DNA of 64,000 bases from Paraspadella gotoi (GCA_051294375.1 CM119269.1:13867166-13931165), one strand, 5' to 3'. Counted from the first letter of the stretch, positions 12,580-24,992 are shown. Numbers and translations: made by a program. The notes: a model not told the origin generated them from the letters alone.

Positions 12580-12656
12580 CTGTCGTCGTCGTCGTCGTCG
12601 TCGTCGTCTATATTTCTTGTGGTCGTCGATTTCTGAAAGATGGAAGAAGGACGATA

Positions 12657-12696
<40 letters not shown>

Positions 12697-12875
12697 AGGC
12701 TAAGATGGTACAGACGTTGAGTGATGCTTTATGAATGTAAATTAACGACGACAACAACAACAACGACAACAACAACGATGACGATGGAATCAACGAAGAT
12801 GATAAAAAACAAAAATAAAAACAAAACAAAACAGTTTTTTTTTATTCCAAAATGAAAGATGACGTCGATAATGAA

Positions 12876-12917
<42 letters not shown>

Positions 12918-12930
12918 AACGACGACGTAA
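12580..12930. repeat. (GTC)n and (GAC)n triplet arrays
   Basis: GTC triplets lie at 12582-12610 and GAC/AAC triplets at 12655-12697, 12745-12785 and 12875-12925. Runs of Ser, Arg or Val in translations are trivial products of the repeat. Confidence 0.9.
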
Positions 12931-13365
12931 GAAGAAAATAAAAGCGACGATGTAGCGTGAAAATCTTGGGACCGTGAGGGAGTGAGGCCGTGACAAACGA
13001 CGCCCGTGAGTTTTCATGACTCTGCGCGCGTGAAGACTGACGAGGATGAAGTGGGTGAACGAATTGTGTGAACCGATCGTGAAATGAGGGGAGGAGGGCT
13101 GAGGACTGTGAGGAGTGAGGCGAAAGGAAGAAGTGAAAATGTGAGGGGGAAAAGGACAAAGGAAAAAGATGAGAGGTAAAAGAAAAAGAAACCAATTCAT
13201 GTGACAATACTTGTGAACTGTGAATCGCTTGTTAAAGAGTTGAAAAGTTTAGTGATACGGTATTAGTGGTTCTATATTTGTAGATTTAAATCATATATAT
13301 GAAAATCGTTATACTACGAAAAATTTTTTATGTTTGTATAGTTTTTAAATCTGAATATAACTGAT

Positions 13366-13445
13366 GTTCAAAAAAGATGACATTTGAAAAAGATGAACAA
13401 AAAGATGACAGACGAAAAAGATGACAGATGTAAAAGATGATAGAC
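13366..13445. repeat. AAAGATGACAG minisatellite
   Basis: About six degenerate units of AAAAAGATGACAGA, period 12-16 nt. Confidence 0.7.
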
Positions 13446-14180
13446 TAAAACTAAAGCCCAAGGTTGTCTTTCTCATAAATAAATTAAATAAATCGATTTA
13501 AATAAAATGATAGGCACTTTTTCGTCTAGTTGAACTTTGTTTCGCAGTTTTAAAGAGTTTTAAACTCGTTTAAAATATTCGTCATTTATACTAAAAAATT
13601 AAAAATGAGCGATTGGTAAGAATCAGGAACGAGGAACCTCTGATGACGTTTCGCAGGACCATAGCTTTCCCCCTACGAATCCGCCTCAGACGACACGACG
13701 CCCGGGCACAACGCTGTTGTTTCCAGCATGTGGAGCAAGTCGTGACAGCGGGTACCCTGTAGGTTGGAATATCAGTATTCCCCGCAGCGCCACCTGATCA
13801 ACCAAGATCGCCAGGCTCCCTAAGTTCTCAGGGATTACAGGTGATAACCAAACCCGCCTGATTAAAGACAGCGATAAGTGAATTAGTGATTCTAGTGAAT
13901 TTATTGATTCGGAATTAAAAATTAATATATCGATTGATTTTTTTAAGTATTTTTTTAAAGGTTTATGTTTTTCTTGATGTTACTTATATTTTATAATTTC
14001 ACTTTACCTTCTAATTTCATTAAGAACTCTGATTTATTTCAACTGAAACTGTTTGATTTTATTGTAAAGTGTAGTAAATTGGGTAAGGAAAGGTTTTTTT
14101 ATTTTAAATTAATTAATTCTAAAGAAAAGAAGAAACAAAAACGGAAACCACGAATCGGGGATTGAAATACGAAAACATTG
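13446..14180. other. Intergenic DNA with a GC-richer islet
   Basis: Positions 13620-13880 are distinctly GC-richer than the flanks and non-coding by inspection. They could be an old SINE or other repeat, but no A/B box pair or poly-A tail was identified. The remainder is AT-rich. Confidence 0.4.
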
Positions 14181-14188
14181 ACGGTCGT

Positions 14189-14191
14189 CAA

Positions 14192-14235
<44 letters not shown>

Positions 14236-14236
14236 T
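14189..14236. repeat. (GTC)n microsatellite
   Basis: Uninterrupted GTC triplets, about 15 units. Confidence 0.95.
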
Positions 14237-14970
14237 TTGAGAAATAGGAAGAGTCGAAAGTCGCAGTCAATTTGGTGGCGGAAAAAAAAGGGGAAGAAAA
14301 AAAAGGTGAGGACGATGAATCTTTGGTCGTGAAGTCGCGAGGTCGTGAGGTCGCCGGAGCTCGTGCGGCGATGAGAGGGTAAGTGAGCGTCGGTGAAAAG
14401 TAGGGAGAGAAAGAACGGCGAGGGTGAGGCAGAGATCAAAAAGGAAAGTTAGACTATGGGGGTCGAATGGTCAAATGCCTGGTTTTAGAGTATTAGAAAG
14501 TATAAGTAAATAAAGAAAGATTTTTTTTGTTGGTGAAATGAATAAAAAGTTCGATAAGCGTCACAATAACGTGAGCTCAAGATATGGAATTTAAAAAAAA
14601 CGCCAATCACCGGTGAAAGTTGATATCAAAAGTTCATATTTAATATGCAAAAAGCGGCGTTGACGTTGATGAGTTGAAGTCTGAATTAATTACATGAAAT
14701 CTACGTAATTGAAAAATTTCCACGCGAATATAACGCACATTTTTATTTTATTTTGTCTTCTTCGTCGTCTTAAAACAAAAAAACTGTCTTGTTTATTAGA
14801 AAAACTTTTTTAAAAAATATTAGAAAAATAACAAATAATGATTAAATTTAAAGAAACCCAAGAAAACGAAAATTTGGTTGAACTGAAGTCTGTACGGTCG
14901 AATGTCCGACGTCGAAGATCGAAAAAGGAAAGAATCGATCTCGTCTTTTGATCGAAGCGAGAAAAAGACA
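14237..14970. other. Intergenic DNA
   Basis: AT-rich sequence without recognised features, leading into purine tracts. Confidence 0.5.
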
Positions 14971-14974
14971 ATGA

Positions 14975-15805
<831 letters not shown>

Positions 15806-16099
15806 ACAATCTCACGTGACTCTCTACAAATTTGGTAGTCCATCGAGAAGCCATCGAAAAAAGCCTTTGATGAGCCGCAGGCGTGAATCGTGAATCGCTG
15901 TGGTCACCGCCGAGCAAATCCTCGTGAGACGAAGACGAAACGTGAGCCGTGAATTCTTTTTACATGAGGAGGTGTCACTGGTGTCCCTCGTGTCACAAGA
16001 TCGAGTTGTGCGCTGTGAAAATCGCAGTGAAATTGAACAGCAGATAAGAAAGTGATATGATATCCGACCCAAAACTCGTTGAGCAATAAATCGGTTGAA

Positions 16100-16176
16100 G
16101 TTGCGAAAATTGTGAAATTGTGAAATTGTGAATTGTGAAAATTGTGAAATTGTGAAATTGTGAAATTGTGAAACTC
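16100..16176. repeat. TTGTGAAAT 9-nt minisatellite
   Basis: About eight copies of AATTGTGAA. The Q copy has only about three at 23,300-23,328. Confidence 0.85.
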
Positions 16177-16187
16177 GTCGAGTCTGA

Positions 16188-16195
16188 GGTGATTT
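16188..16195. repeat. Target-site duplication, left (GGTGATTT)
   Basis: Exact 8-bp direct repeat with 18,558-18,565. The uninterrupted Q copy has this sequence once, at 23,342-23,349. Bases just outside and inside the repeat differ, so the duplication is exactly 8 bp. Confidence 0.85.
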
Positions 16196-16217
16196 GAGAT
16201 ATGTTCATCTCCCAAAT

Positions 16218-16455
16218 CCTCCGCCCCGCGGGGCGGCTCTAGGGGCGGCCCAGGGGGCAGACTATTCCAGGGGAGCAGCAAAATGGTCCATTGAGGGGGC
16301 GCCCCTCTGGATTGCCTCAGGGGGCCGCCCAGGGGGTTCCCCTGGGCCAACATTTTGGGTCTATAAGGGGCGCCCCTAATGCTTAGCCCCGGGGCCAAAA
16401 AAGTCTGCCCTGGGGTAACCCTTGGGGAGCAAAAACTGCTCCCCCAGGGGCGAGT
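16218..16455. repeat. GC-rich subterminal palindromic block (left)
   Basis: Contains serial short perfect or near-perfect palindromes such as GCCCCGCGGGGC, GGGGCGCCCC (twice), CCAGGGGGTTCCCCTGG and GCCCCGGGGC. It lies in a strongly AT-rich neighbourhood. It is capable of several adjacent hairpins. Confidence 0.8.
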
Positions 16456-17649
16456 TAAAGAGAGAGCAAAGTTTAGATGAGAAAATATACTTCTGACTAT
16501 GTTATTATATCTTGAGAATATTTCTCCCTGTCTGTTACTCTCTCTTTCTCTCTCCCTTTTTCTTTTTTTCTCTCTCTTTTTCTCTCTCTCTCTTTTTCTC
16601 ATCCACTCTTCTTTTTTTTTTCTCTCTCTCTTTTTTCTCTCTCTTATGATCTTTTTTTTCTCTCTCTCTTCAAGACTTGTTTTATGTAACTGAATTAAAT
16701 ATAAATATTTTTCAAATTATTGTTAACTCATTTATCCATATTTTATCTAAAAATTATAATATTTGTATTTTTTAACCAATTATTTATTTCAGTTAAAAGA
16801 TATAGAAACAAGTTTTAGGCAAACAATGTAGGACGTAGCCACAAAAATTTAGTGTAAAAAGCTAATCAGTCATTTGTCTTCTTTTTTTTGTTTTTTTTAT
16901 CTTTCTTTTTTAATTTTTTTTTCTTTCTTTTTGTTGGATGGACATACTGATAGACTGATAGAGAGACATAATTTCTAAAAAAATATTCATAATTTGATGT
17001 TTAAAAAGAAATTAAATAAATTACCAAACAAATAATGGGCAGTGACTGACAAGCCTACTTAGTGAATTATGGCGTCCCCCCAAAAAATAATAAAAACTAT
17101 TCATCAACATTAATCGAGTTCTACATCGTAAAATAAATTTTATTTTATTTAAGATTTGTAATTAATAATCGTCAGTTTGTAGATTGCTTAAGATGAACTC
17201 ACGTTGTTAAGTAGAGGCTGATAATTTGAGAGAGAGAGTGAGCAAAACTTTATATCTAGCTCAATCACATACTTTTTTACCACATACAAAATTTTATTCC
17301 AATCCATCTATTTAATCACGAATAATTTGGAGTTTATGCTAATATGGGATGGACTTAAAGACTGATATTAATTAATTAATCAATTAAATATTTTTAATTA
17401 ATTATTTTTTATAAGTTTATAAGAGAATAAGTCAACAAAACTGTTTTTCCTAAGTGAATTAAAAATTAAAACCATCCTACTCTTTATTCTATAAAATTAT
17501 TAAGATAAAATTTTGTGTGTTGGTAGAAAAATGAAAGTGAGTTTTAATGGACAAACAAAAGTTACTTTTACTTAAACTTTATTAAAAAAATTTTTGAACT
17601 CTTTTTTTCTCTTCTTTTTTTATTTCTATCGGATAAAATTGTTAATTAG

Positions 17650-18170
17650 CTAATTGTTAAGTTGATTGTTGACCAAATTAATTAATTTGACCAAATTATC
17701 AAGTTGTCCAAATTATCTAAGTTGACCAAATTATGCAAGTTGACCAAATTATGACTGTTGACTAAATTAAGCAAATAACCAATTTATACTAGTTGACCAA
17801 TTTATGCCAATTGACAAATCTATGAAATTGACCAAATTATGCAAGTTGACCAAATTATGCGAGTTGATTTAATTATGCAAATTGATTAAATTATGAAAGT
17901 TTTACCAATATGAAATTTTACCAAATATGAAAGTTTACAAATTATTAAAGTTTACCAAATTATAAAAGTTTTAGCCAATTATGAAGTTAACCAAATTAAG
18001 CAAGTTAACTAAATAAAAAAAAAATTACCAAATTTGAAAGTTTAACCAATTATAAAAGTTTACAAAATTTTAAAAAGTTGATTAAATATATCAGTTGACC
18101 AATTTATGTCAGTTGACCAATTATGTCAATTGACTAAATTATGCAAGGTGACCAAATTATGCAAGTTGGT
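17650..18170. repeat. Degenerate TTGACCAAATTATGCAAG tandem array
   Basis: More than twenty degenerate units of about 17-20 nt (GTTGACCAAATTATGC, GTTTACCAAATTATG and similar). Lies inside the inserted element. Confidence 0.85.
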
Positions 18171-18330
18171 ATTGGTGCAGCTATTGGTTCATTGATTGAT
18201 TAATTGAAGTAAAAAATATTATTTATTTTATATTTTATTGTAATGAAAGATGAAAATAGAAAATAGAGAAAGAGAGAGAGAGGGAGAGAGAAAGAGAGAG
18301 TAGAGGGAGAGAGAGAGAGGAGGAGAGGAG

Positions 18331-18532
18331 CCATTCCAGGGGCAGGAAAATTCTCCCTGGGGGTAGCCCCAGGGGGCAAGGGTTTTTCTAGCGGCCAGGG
18401 GATTCCCCTGGGTGGCCCTTGGGGCTCCAAAAAAGAGGCTACAGGGGGCCGCCCTAAGCGGTAAGGATTTGCTTGCCCCTCGGGCCGCCCCGCGGAGACC
18501 CCGCGGGCCGCCCCCGCACCGCCCCGGAGGGA
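18331..18532. repeat. GC-rich subterminal palindromic block (right)
   Basis: Inverted counterpart of the left block in position and style. It contains CCAGGGGATTCCCCTGG and GCCCCGCGGAGACCCCGCGG among other hairpin-forming motifs. It lies directly inside the right end of the insertion. Confidence 0.75.
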
Positions 18533-18557
18533 AGCGATTCTGGAAGGATGACATCTT

Positions 18558-18565
18558 GGTGATTT
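18558..18565. repeat. Target-site duplication, right (GGTGATTT)
   Basis: Partner of 16,188-16,195. The sequence to its right (TGAAAAATCGAGGATCG) rejoins locus Q at 23,350. Confidence 0.85.
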
Positions 18566-19754
18566 TGAAAAATCGAGGATCGAAATGAATCGATTCCAAA
18601 AAAAGACGAAGACGAATCGAGAATGAGATTCGTTGATTTCGGACCGTGACGTCATTCTTTTCGTCTCGTCGTCGTCGTCGTCGTCGTCGGTCGTCGGGAT
18701 CTTTCACTCGCAGCTTGTCCACGTTCTCATCGTCGTGATCTTTGTCGTCGTCGTCGTCGTCGTGTCGTCATCGGCCATTGATCGCGACACGTTCCAATTA
18801 TCTCGAGATTCGAAATCGAAGAAAAAAAACAACAAAGGAATAAACAATCGGAGAGGAAAATAAACAAACGGGATTCATCGGTTAATATGATTGTTATTTA
18901 ATAGATGTGATTGATGATGATTTTGGTAAATGGATTATAATTCATGCGGCTACTTTAATCATTGTTTTTTGTTTATTTTTTATAAATACTTAGTAAGTTC
19001 CCTGTTTTCATCTGGTCATTTTTCCTAATTTTTTTTGCCGTTCACTTTTGGGTGTGTGGTCGACTGTATTCATCGTGGTAACTCTAGTCAGCCATTGTAA
19101 AAGCCAAGTTTAGTACTTTCGTTCATTTTTCTGTCCTCTATCTTCACTTTGTCAGCCTTCGGTCTGGAATGCAGGCGACCTCTCGCCAAATCCAAAATTC
19201 GCGACTCTAGTCACTTGGAATTTGAGCCCCAAACTAGTTGCCTCTGGTCGGCGGAGGTGGAGAGACGAGAGAGAGAGAGAAGAAGAGAGAGAGAGGAGAG
19301 AGAGAGAGAGAGGAGAGAGGAAGGAGAGAGAGAGAGAGAGATGACCCCTCGGATGGAACGGATTCCAAGACGAGGTTAATTCCTTATCAATACCCATTGT
19401 TTTTTTTTTCCCTAAATTCGAGAAAATTTTTTTTTCGTTGGGTTTGGCGCGACGGTGAAGGTGGGTAAGTGGGATGGTGGTTGGGGAGGTGATAGTTTTT
19501 TTGGGGGTGAACGGAGTTAGGTGAGGGAAGGTAAGGCGGAAAGTATGAAAGGTAAGGGGCGTGTAAAAAAAAGGCGGGAGAAGATTAATCGCTTGGGGAA
19601 GGAAATTGCGGAGTTTAAATTAGTTGGGACAAGGTCGCTTGAATATAAACTAAACAGTAATAATTTACTAATTAAACATTTTGTGCCGAATTAAACAATT
19701 TAAGTTGCTAAGACCGAACGGGTACAGACGGACGGAAGGAACGCGCACGGGGAT

Positions 19755-21295
19755 GGGACTAGAGGGCAAGGGAGTAAATGAGGAAGGGGAGTAGAGGTGA
19801 TGAAAAGGGGGAACGTGGGGGAAATGGAGAGGTTGAGTTGGGGGAGAGGGAGTGTGAGGGAGAATGGAGGGAGCGGGAAATGGAAAGAGAAAAGGCAGGG
19901 GGGGCGGAGGAAGAAAAAGGGGGAATAAGTGGGGAGAGTGGGGTGGTGGAGGAAGCGCCCGGGGGGAGAAGTCGCTGAAAGTGGGGGCGCCGCGGCGGTT
20001 GGGGAGGGCGTGCAGCGTTCCTGGCCGGACGGGGGCGGGGGGCGGCTTCGCCCCCCGCCCGGCGTGGCCCTTGGCTCCCCCGCCACCCCCGCACCGCCCC
20101 CCCCCCCCTCTGCGTCGCCCCCCGCCGGCCCCCTGGCGTAGCACCCCCCGCGCGCCCCCCCCCCCCCCCCATCCTGCCCCGCCCGGAGGAGAAGAGATGA
20201 GGCCGCCCCGCCCCGAGGGCCGCCTCCCCCCCCCCCCCCTCCCCCCCCCGACGGGTCATCGCCGCCCCCCCGCCCGCCCCCCCCCCCCCCCCCCCACCCC
20301 TCATGATCCCGAACCTCAGGCCCCCGCCCCCCCTCCCTCTCCCGTGCCGTCCCGAGCTCGCCCCCCACCCCCCACCTCCGCCCCCCCCCCCCCCCCCCCC
20401 CCGACCCGCCCCCCCCCCCCCCCCGCACACACCCCCCCCCCCCCCCCCCCCCCTCCCCCAACCACCCCAAACCCACCCCCCCCCGCCCCCCCCCCCCCCC
20501 CCCCCCCCCCGCCCCCCCGCGCCCACCCCCCCCCCCCCCCGCCCCTCAACAACACAACCGGCCCCCAGCTACAAACAAGCGAATAATAGAATTGAATGAA
20601 AGAAGGCAATTTGAAAACACCACCCACCCACCCCCCCCGCCCGGCGGCGTGTGTGTAGGGTAGGGGAGGTATGGGCCGGAAATGTGGGACCGGGGTGCCA
20701 CTTGAGGAACTGGGGGTGGGGTGGCCTCTTGGTCTGAAGAGCAAGGGGAATTAGTTACGGGGAGTAGGTTGGAGTATAAAACGCGTGTGTGGATTGTTGG
20801 TGGGTTTGTGAACTAAGGGTAGGCTGTGGTAACGACACTTCCCGCGATGGAGAAAATGGGTGCGCCCACACCCCCCCCCGGGCCCCGCCACCGCACCTTC
20901 GGGCTGTGCGGCCCCGGCTGCGAAACCACCCACCGACCCTCGCCCGGGGCCGCCGCATGAGCCACCCGGCGGCCCTCCTCCGCCCCCTCCCGCGCCCCGC
21001 TGCCCGGCCCCGCCCGCCCGCTCGACCAGGCCGCTCACCCCCCCCCCCCCACCCCCGCCACCGCCCCCGCCGAACCACAGCGAACGACACGGATGGCCGC
21101 TAACCAACACAGCCGACAACGGACACGACTTCCACAAGACACCGCACGTGTAACGCACACACCGACCTGCACCACGCACCCACTCACAGCCTGCCGCACC
21201 GGTCAGCGACTCCACCGGGCGCGACCGCCACACACGCTCCCCCCCCGGCTCTCGCGCGGCGCACCGCCACCCCGCCCGACGCCGCACACACGCGA
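19755..21295. repeat. Homopolymer-like G-rich/C-rich block in copy P
   Basis: In locus P, 1.5 kb of extreme composition replaces about 170 bp present in Q (24,860-25,018). It is G/A-rich at 19,755-20,035, near-pure C at 20,080-20,555, G-rich again at 20,640-20,760 and C-rich at 20,865-21,290. Reading frames of up to 258 codons here are only polyproline, polyglycine or polyalanine. It may be a sequencing artefact or an unusual satellite. Confidence 0.7.
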
Positions 21296-21599
21296 CTTCT
21301 TCGCGCCTCGGTGCTCTCCTATCTTCTCCTTTCTTTCGGAACGGCGAGGTTCCTTTCTCTTCTTTTCTCGCACACCTCGGAAAAATCTTTGTTTTATGTC
21401 CCCCGCACTTCTCTATCTCTCTTTATCATCGACTCTGTTCTCTTTGTCACCTGACTCACTCCTCTCGCTTGCTTCGTCGTCGGACGTTGTTTGTTGTTGG
21501 CGGAGGAAACTTGTTTACGAATTGGCGCAAAAATCTTATTGCACAAGTTACTGAATGATACAGGGGTTTTAGTTCTTTTAGATCCGTTTTTTGTCTGAG

Positions 21600-21636
21600 C
21601 GAGAGAGATTAGAGAGAGAGAGAGAGAGGAGAGATA

Positions 21637-21674
<38 letters not shown>

Positions 21675-21925
21675 GAGTAAGAGAGAGCAGAGGATCGCGC
21701 CTGGTACAATTAAGCAATGTGAAGTCTATCGAGAGAATTTAAAATATGTCAGATTTGAGTTAAAGAATTCGCCTGAAACACAGAACTAAGAGAGGCATAG
21801 GGTGCTTGCCATCTGGGCGTGAGAGCAAGAGAGAGAGATGAGAGAGAGAGGAGAGAGGAGATGAGGAGAGAGAGAGAGAGATGAGAGAGAGAAGAGATGA
21901 GAGAGAGAGAGAAGAGAAAGAAAAA
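21600..21925. repeat. (GA)n tracts in P
   Basis: GA/GAT tracts at 21,600-21,680 and 21,820-21,925. They correspond to the gap-interrupted GA tract of Q (25,290-25,665; N run 25,302-25,633). Confidence 0.85.
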
Positions 21926-23447
21926 TTTTCTGGAATCTCTCAAACTGTTAATCTGTTTTGTTTCAAAAAATCTTCCTTACATTTTTTCGCGTCAGTTATA
22001 AATACTGCCCTTTGTTTCACGCTGAGTATTATTAAGAACGCTTTTTATCGTTCTACATAGAATCCTTTGCATAGAATCTTCTAGGATGTGACCCTGTAAA
22101 AACTAAATCTTTATACTCTGGAGATCGCGGAGCTAAACTTCTAGCTGTTGAAATATACTACGGCGCAGTCTTATAAAAAGGTAAAAATTAATTAATGTGA
22201 CAATTGATTTGATTTTCGGAGCATTTGATGAGTTTATCATCGTATTAAAAAAGGCGAGGTAGAGGATCTTCTATTTTATGCTTTCTCATACAAAGGGGCG
22301 GGTGGGGCGGGGGGGGACACGCGAGGTCATACTTTATGCTTCGCCTCCAACGACGAATTCCGACCGCCACCGCCGTTCCACGATTCACCGATCTCACGCG
22401 CAGCAATCAAGCTGCGTCACATTTCTCACAACACACGTGATCAATTTTTTACAATTCCGCGTCTTCACTTTGACATGCAACGGACTCGTCCCATGTTGAC
22501 TCATCTCTCTCTCTCCTCTCTCTCTCTCTCTCCTCCTCGTCTCTTTCCCTCTCTCTCTCTCTCTCTGCTCTCTCTCTATTTTTGTTAATTGTCAGGGTCC
22601 GGTATGTTACGAGTTCTTCCTTTCCTAGCTCTCGGTTGCGACGCTCTCACCTTCGGGGAATTCACTCACATCGTACTCACTCCACCCGGAACTCGACTCA
22701 CTTCTCACTCCTTCAAATTTTTTTTTTTCGTCGCTGTGAGCCGTAGCGGGCGAAAAAAATATCAATAAAATTAACAGACACGTCCACTTTTTGATAAGAA
22801 GTCGTAAAACCACACACCCACCACACACTCACCCCACACACTCCATCAACCTTGTGTAGTGCTACCTAGAGTTTCTGTCTATTTCCAGAAAGACACGCTT
22901 AAGCTGACTCTGCTCTTCAAATATTCACAGAATATGATAAGCGGGTAATTTTATATTTAAAAAGTTGATTATCAAATATTGAGAGAGAGACAATCTCACG
23001 TGACTCTCTACAAATTTGGTAGTCCATCGAGAAGCCATCGAAAAAAGCCTTTGATGAGCCGCAGGCGTGAATCGTGAATCGCTGTGGTCACCGCCGAGCA
23101 AACTCCTCGTGAGACGAAGACGAAACCGTGAGCCGTGAATTCTTTTTACATGAGGAGGTGTCACTGGTGTCCCTCGTGTCACAAGATCAGAGTTGTGCGC
23201 TGTGAAAATCGCAGTGAAATGTGAACAGCAGATAACGATAACGAAAGTGATATGAGGTCCGACCCAAAACTCGTTGAGCAATAATCGGTTGAAGTTGCGA
23301 AAATTGTGAAATTGTGAAATTGTGAAACTCGTCGAGTCTGAGGTGATTTTGAAAAATCGAGGATCGAAATGAATCGATTCCAAAAAAAGACGAAGACGAA
23401 ATCGAGAATTGAGATTCGTTGATTTCGGGACCGTGACGTCATTCTTT

Positions 23448-23499
<52 letters not shown>

Positions 23500-23501
<2 letters not shown>

Positions 23502-23840
23502 GGATCTTCACTCGCAGCCTTGTCCACGTTCTCATCGTCGTGATCTTTGTTAGGGTTATCGTCGGGGTCGTCGTCGTCGTCGACGCAATCTTCACTAGCA
23601 GCCTAGTCCATGTTATCATTGTAGTGATCTTTGTCATCGTTGTTGTCTTTGTCATCATCATCCTCGTCGGGATCTTCATGAGCAGCCTTGTCCATGTTAT
23701 CATCTTAGTGATCTTTGACGTTGTCGTCATCTTCGTCATCGTCGTTGTCGTCGTCGTCGGGATCTTCACTCGTAGCCTTGTCCACGTTCTCATCGTCGTG
23801 ATCTTTGTCGTCGTCGTCGTCGTCGTCGTCGTCATCGGCC
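23500..23840 (-). repeat. 84-90 nt tandem repeat, acidic in one frame
   Basis: Four units are anchored at ATCTTCA (23,504; 23,588; 23,672; 23,762). The spacings 84, 84 and 90 are all multiples of three. On the minus strand every unit reads as KDHDDENVDKAASEDPDDDD or a close variant in the same frame. That frame is broken by TAA between units 4 and 3 and by TAG in unit 2 (AAG changed). It could be a decayed repeat-protein exon or merely a triplet-rich minisatellite. Confidence 0.6.
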
Positions 23841-24356
23841 ATTGATCGCGACACGTTCCAATTATCTCGAAATTCGGAAATCGAAGAAAAAAACAACAAA
23901 GGAATTAAACAATCGGAGAGAGAAAAATAAACAAACGAGGATATTCATCGGTTAATATTTTTTGATTGATTATTTAATAGATTGATTGATTGATTGATTT
24001 ATGGTAAATGGGATTATAATTCATGCGGCTACTTTAATCATTGTTTTTGTTTATTTTTTATAAATACTTAGGTAAGTTTCCCTTTTTCATCCTGGTCAAT
24101 TTTTCCTAATTTTTTTTGCCTCAGTTTTGTCACTTTTGGTTGTCCTGTGTCGATCTGTATTTCATCGTGTAACTCTAGTCAGCCATTAAAAGCCAAGTTT
24201 AATACTTTCCTTTCATTTTTCTGTCATCTATCTTTCACTTTGTCAGCCTTCGTCTCGGAAATGCCACGGCGAGCTCTTCGCACAATCCAAAATCTCGCGA
24301 CTCTAGTCACTTGGAATTTGACCCCAAATAGTTGCCCTCTGGTCGCGGAGGGAGAG

Positions 24357-24442
<86 letters not shown>

Positions 24443-24980
24443 GAATGACCCCTCGGATGGAACGGATTCCAAGACGAGGTTAATTCCTGTATCAATACCA
24501 GATATTTTTTTTCCCTAAATTCGAGAAACTTTTTTTTTCGGTTGGGTTTTGGCGGCGATGGTGAAGTGGCGGGCATAGCAGTGGGAGATGTGGCTTGGGG
24601 AGTGATAGTTTATTGGGAGGTGAACGGAAGTTAGGGGTGAGGGAAAGGTAAGGCGGAAAGTATGAAAGGTAAGGGGCGTGTAAGAAAAAAGGCGGGGAGA
24701 AGATTAATCGCTTGGGGAGAGAAATTGCGATTTAAATTAGTTGGGACCAAGGTCGCTTCAATATAAACTAAACAGTAATAAATTTACTAATTAAACAATT
24801 TTGTCCGAATTAAACAAATTTAAGTTGCTAAGACCGAACGGGTACAGACGGACGGAAGGAAGGAAGGAACGACCGGCGGCCGCAAAAAGGACAACGGAAG
24901 ATTCCCGACCGAGTGTACGACCCGACCGAACGATACGTGCGAGGTCAGGACTCACGGGGCGACGCAAAGTGGCTTCGCTG

Positions 24981-24992
24981 GGGATCGAACCC
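24981..24992 (-). other. Pol III B-box-like motif
   Basis: The minus strand reads GGGTTCGATCCC, which matches the tRNA T-loop/B-box consensus. No matching A box or cloverleaf was found around it, so it is at most a tRNA-derived SINE remnant. It sits in the Q segment that copy P lacks. Confidence 0.25.

Larger units (their letters stand above)
16196..18557. mobile_element. 2,362-bp transposon-like insertion with empty site in window
   Basis: The insertion interrupts locus P where locus Q is continuous (23,334-23,360). It is flanked by the 8-bp duplication GGTGATTT. The ends form imperfect inverted repeats. The left end reads GAGATATGTTCATCTCCCA then AATC; the reverse complement of the right end reads AAGATGTCATCCTTCCAG then AATC. 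Both lead into GC-rich palindromic blocks (16,218-16,455 and 18,331-18,532). The interior is AT-rich, with pyrimidine tracts and a TTGACCAAATTATG array, and has no transposase-sized frame, so the element is non-autonomous. An 8-bp duplication occurs in hAT elements and some other DNA transposon superfamilies, but the ends do not match the typical hAT CAGGG start, so I leave the superfamily open. Confidence 0.75.
15806..22976. repeat. Tandem locus copy P (with two insertions)
   Basis: P matches copy Q (22,981-26,660) in the same order. The matched parts begin ACAATCTCACGTGACTCTC, followed by the TTGTGAAAT minisatellite, the GTC array with CGGCCATTGATCGCGACACG, GA tracts and a TC tract, and end near AGCTGACTCTGCTCTTCAAA. 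P is longer only because of the 2,362 bp insertion at 16,196-18,557 and the C/G block at about 19,755-21,295. The paired regions differ by many small indels. They could be two haplotypes joined in tandem or a real local duplication. No gene was recognised inside. Confidence 0.8.

Noticed and set aside
19700-20599. Frames of 240-258 codons rich in Pro, Gly or Ala
   Set aside because: Products of near-homopolymer C/G sequence, open in multiple frames on both strands.
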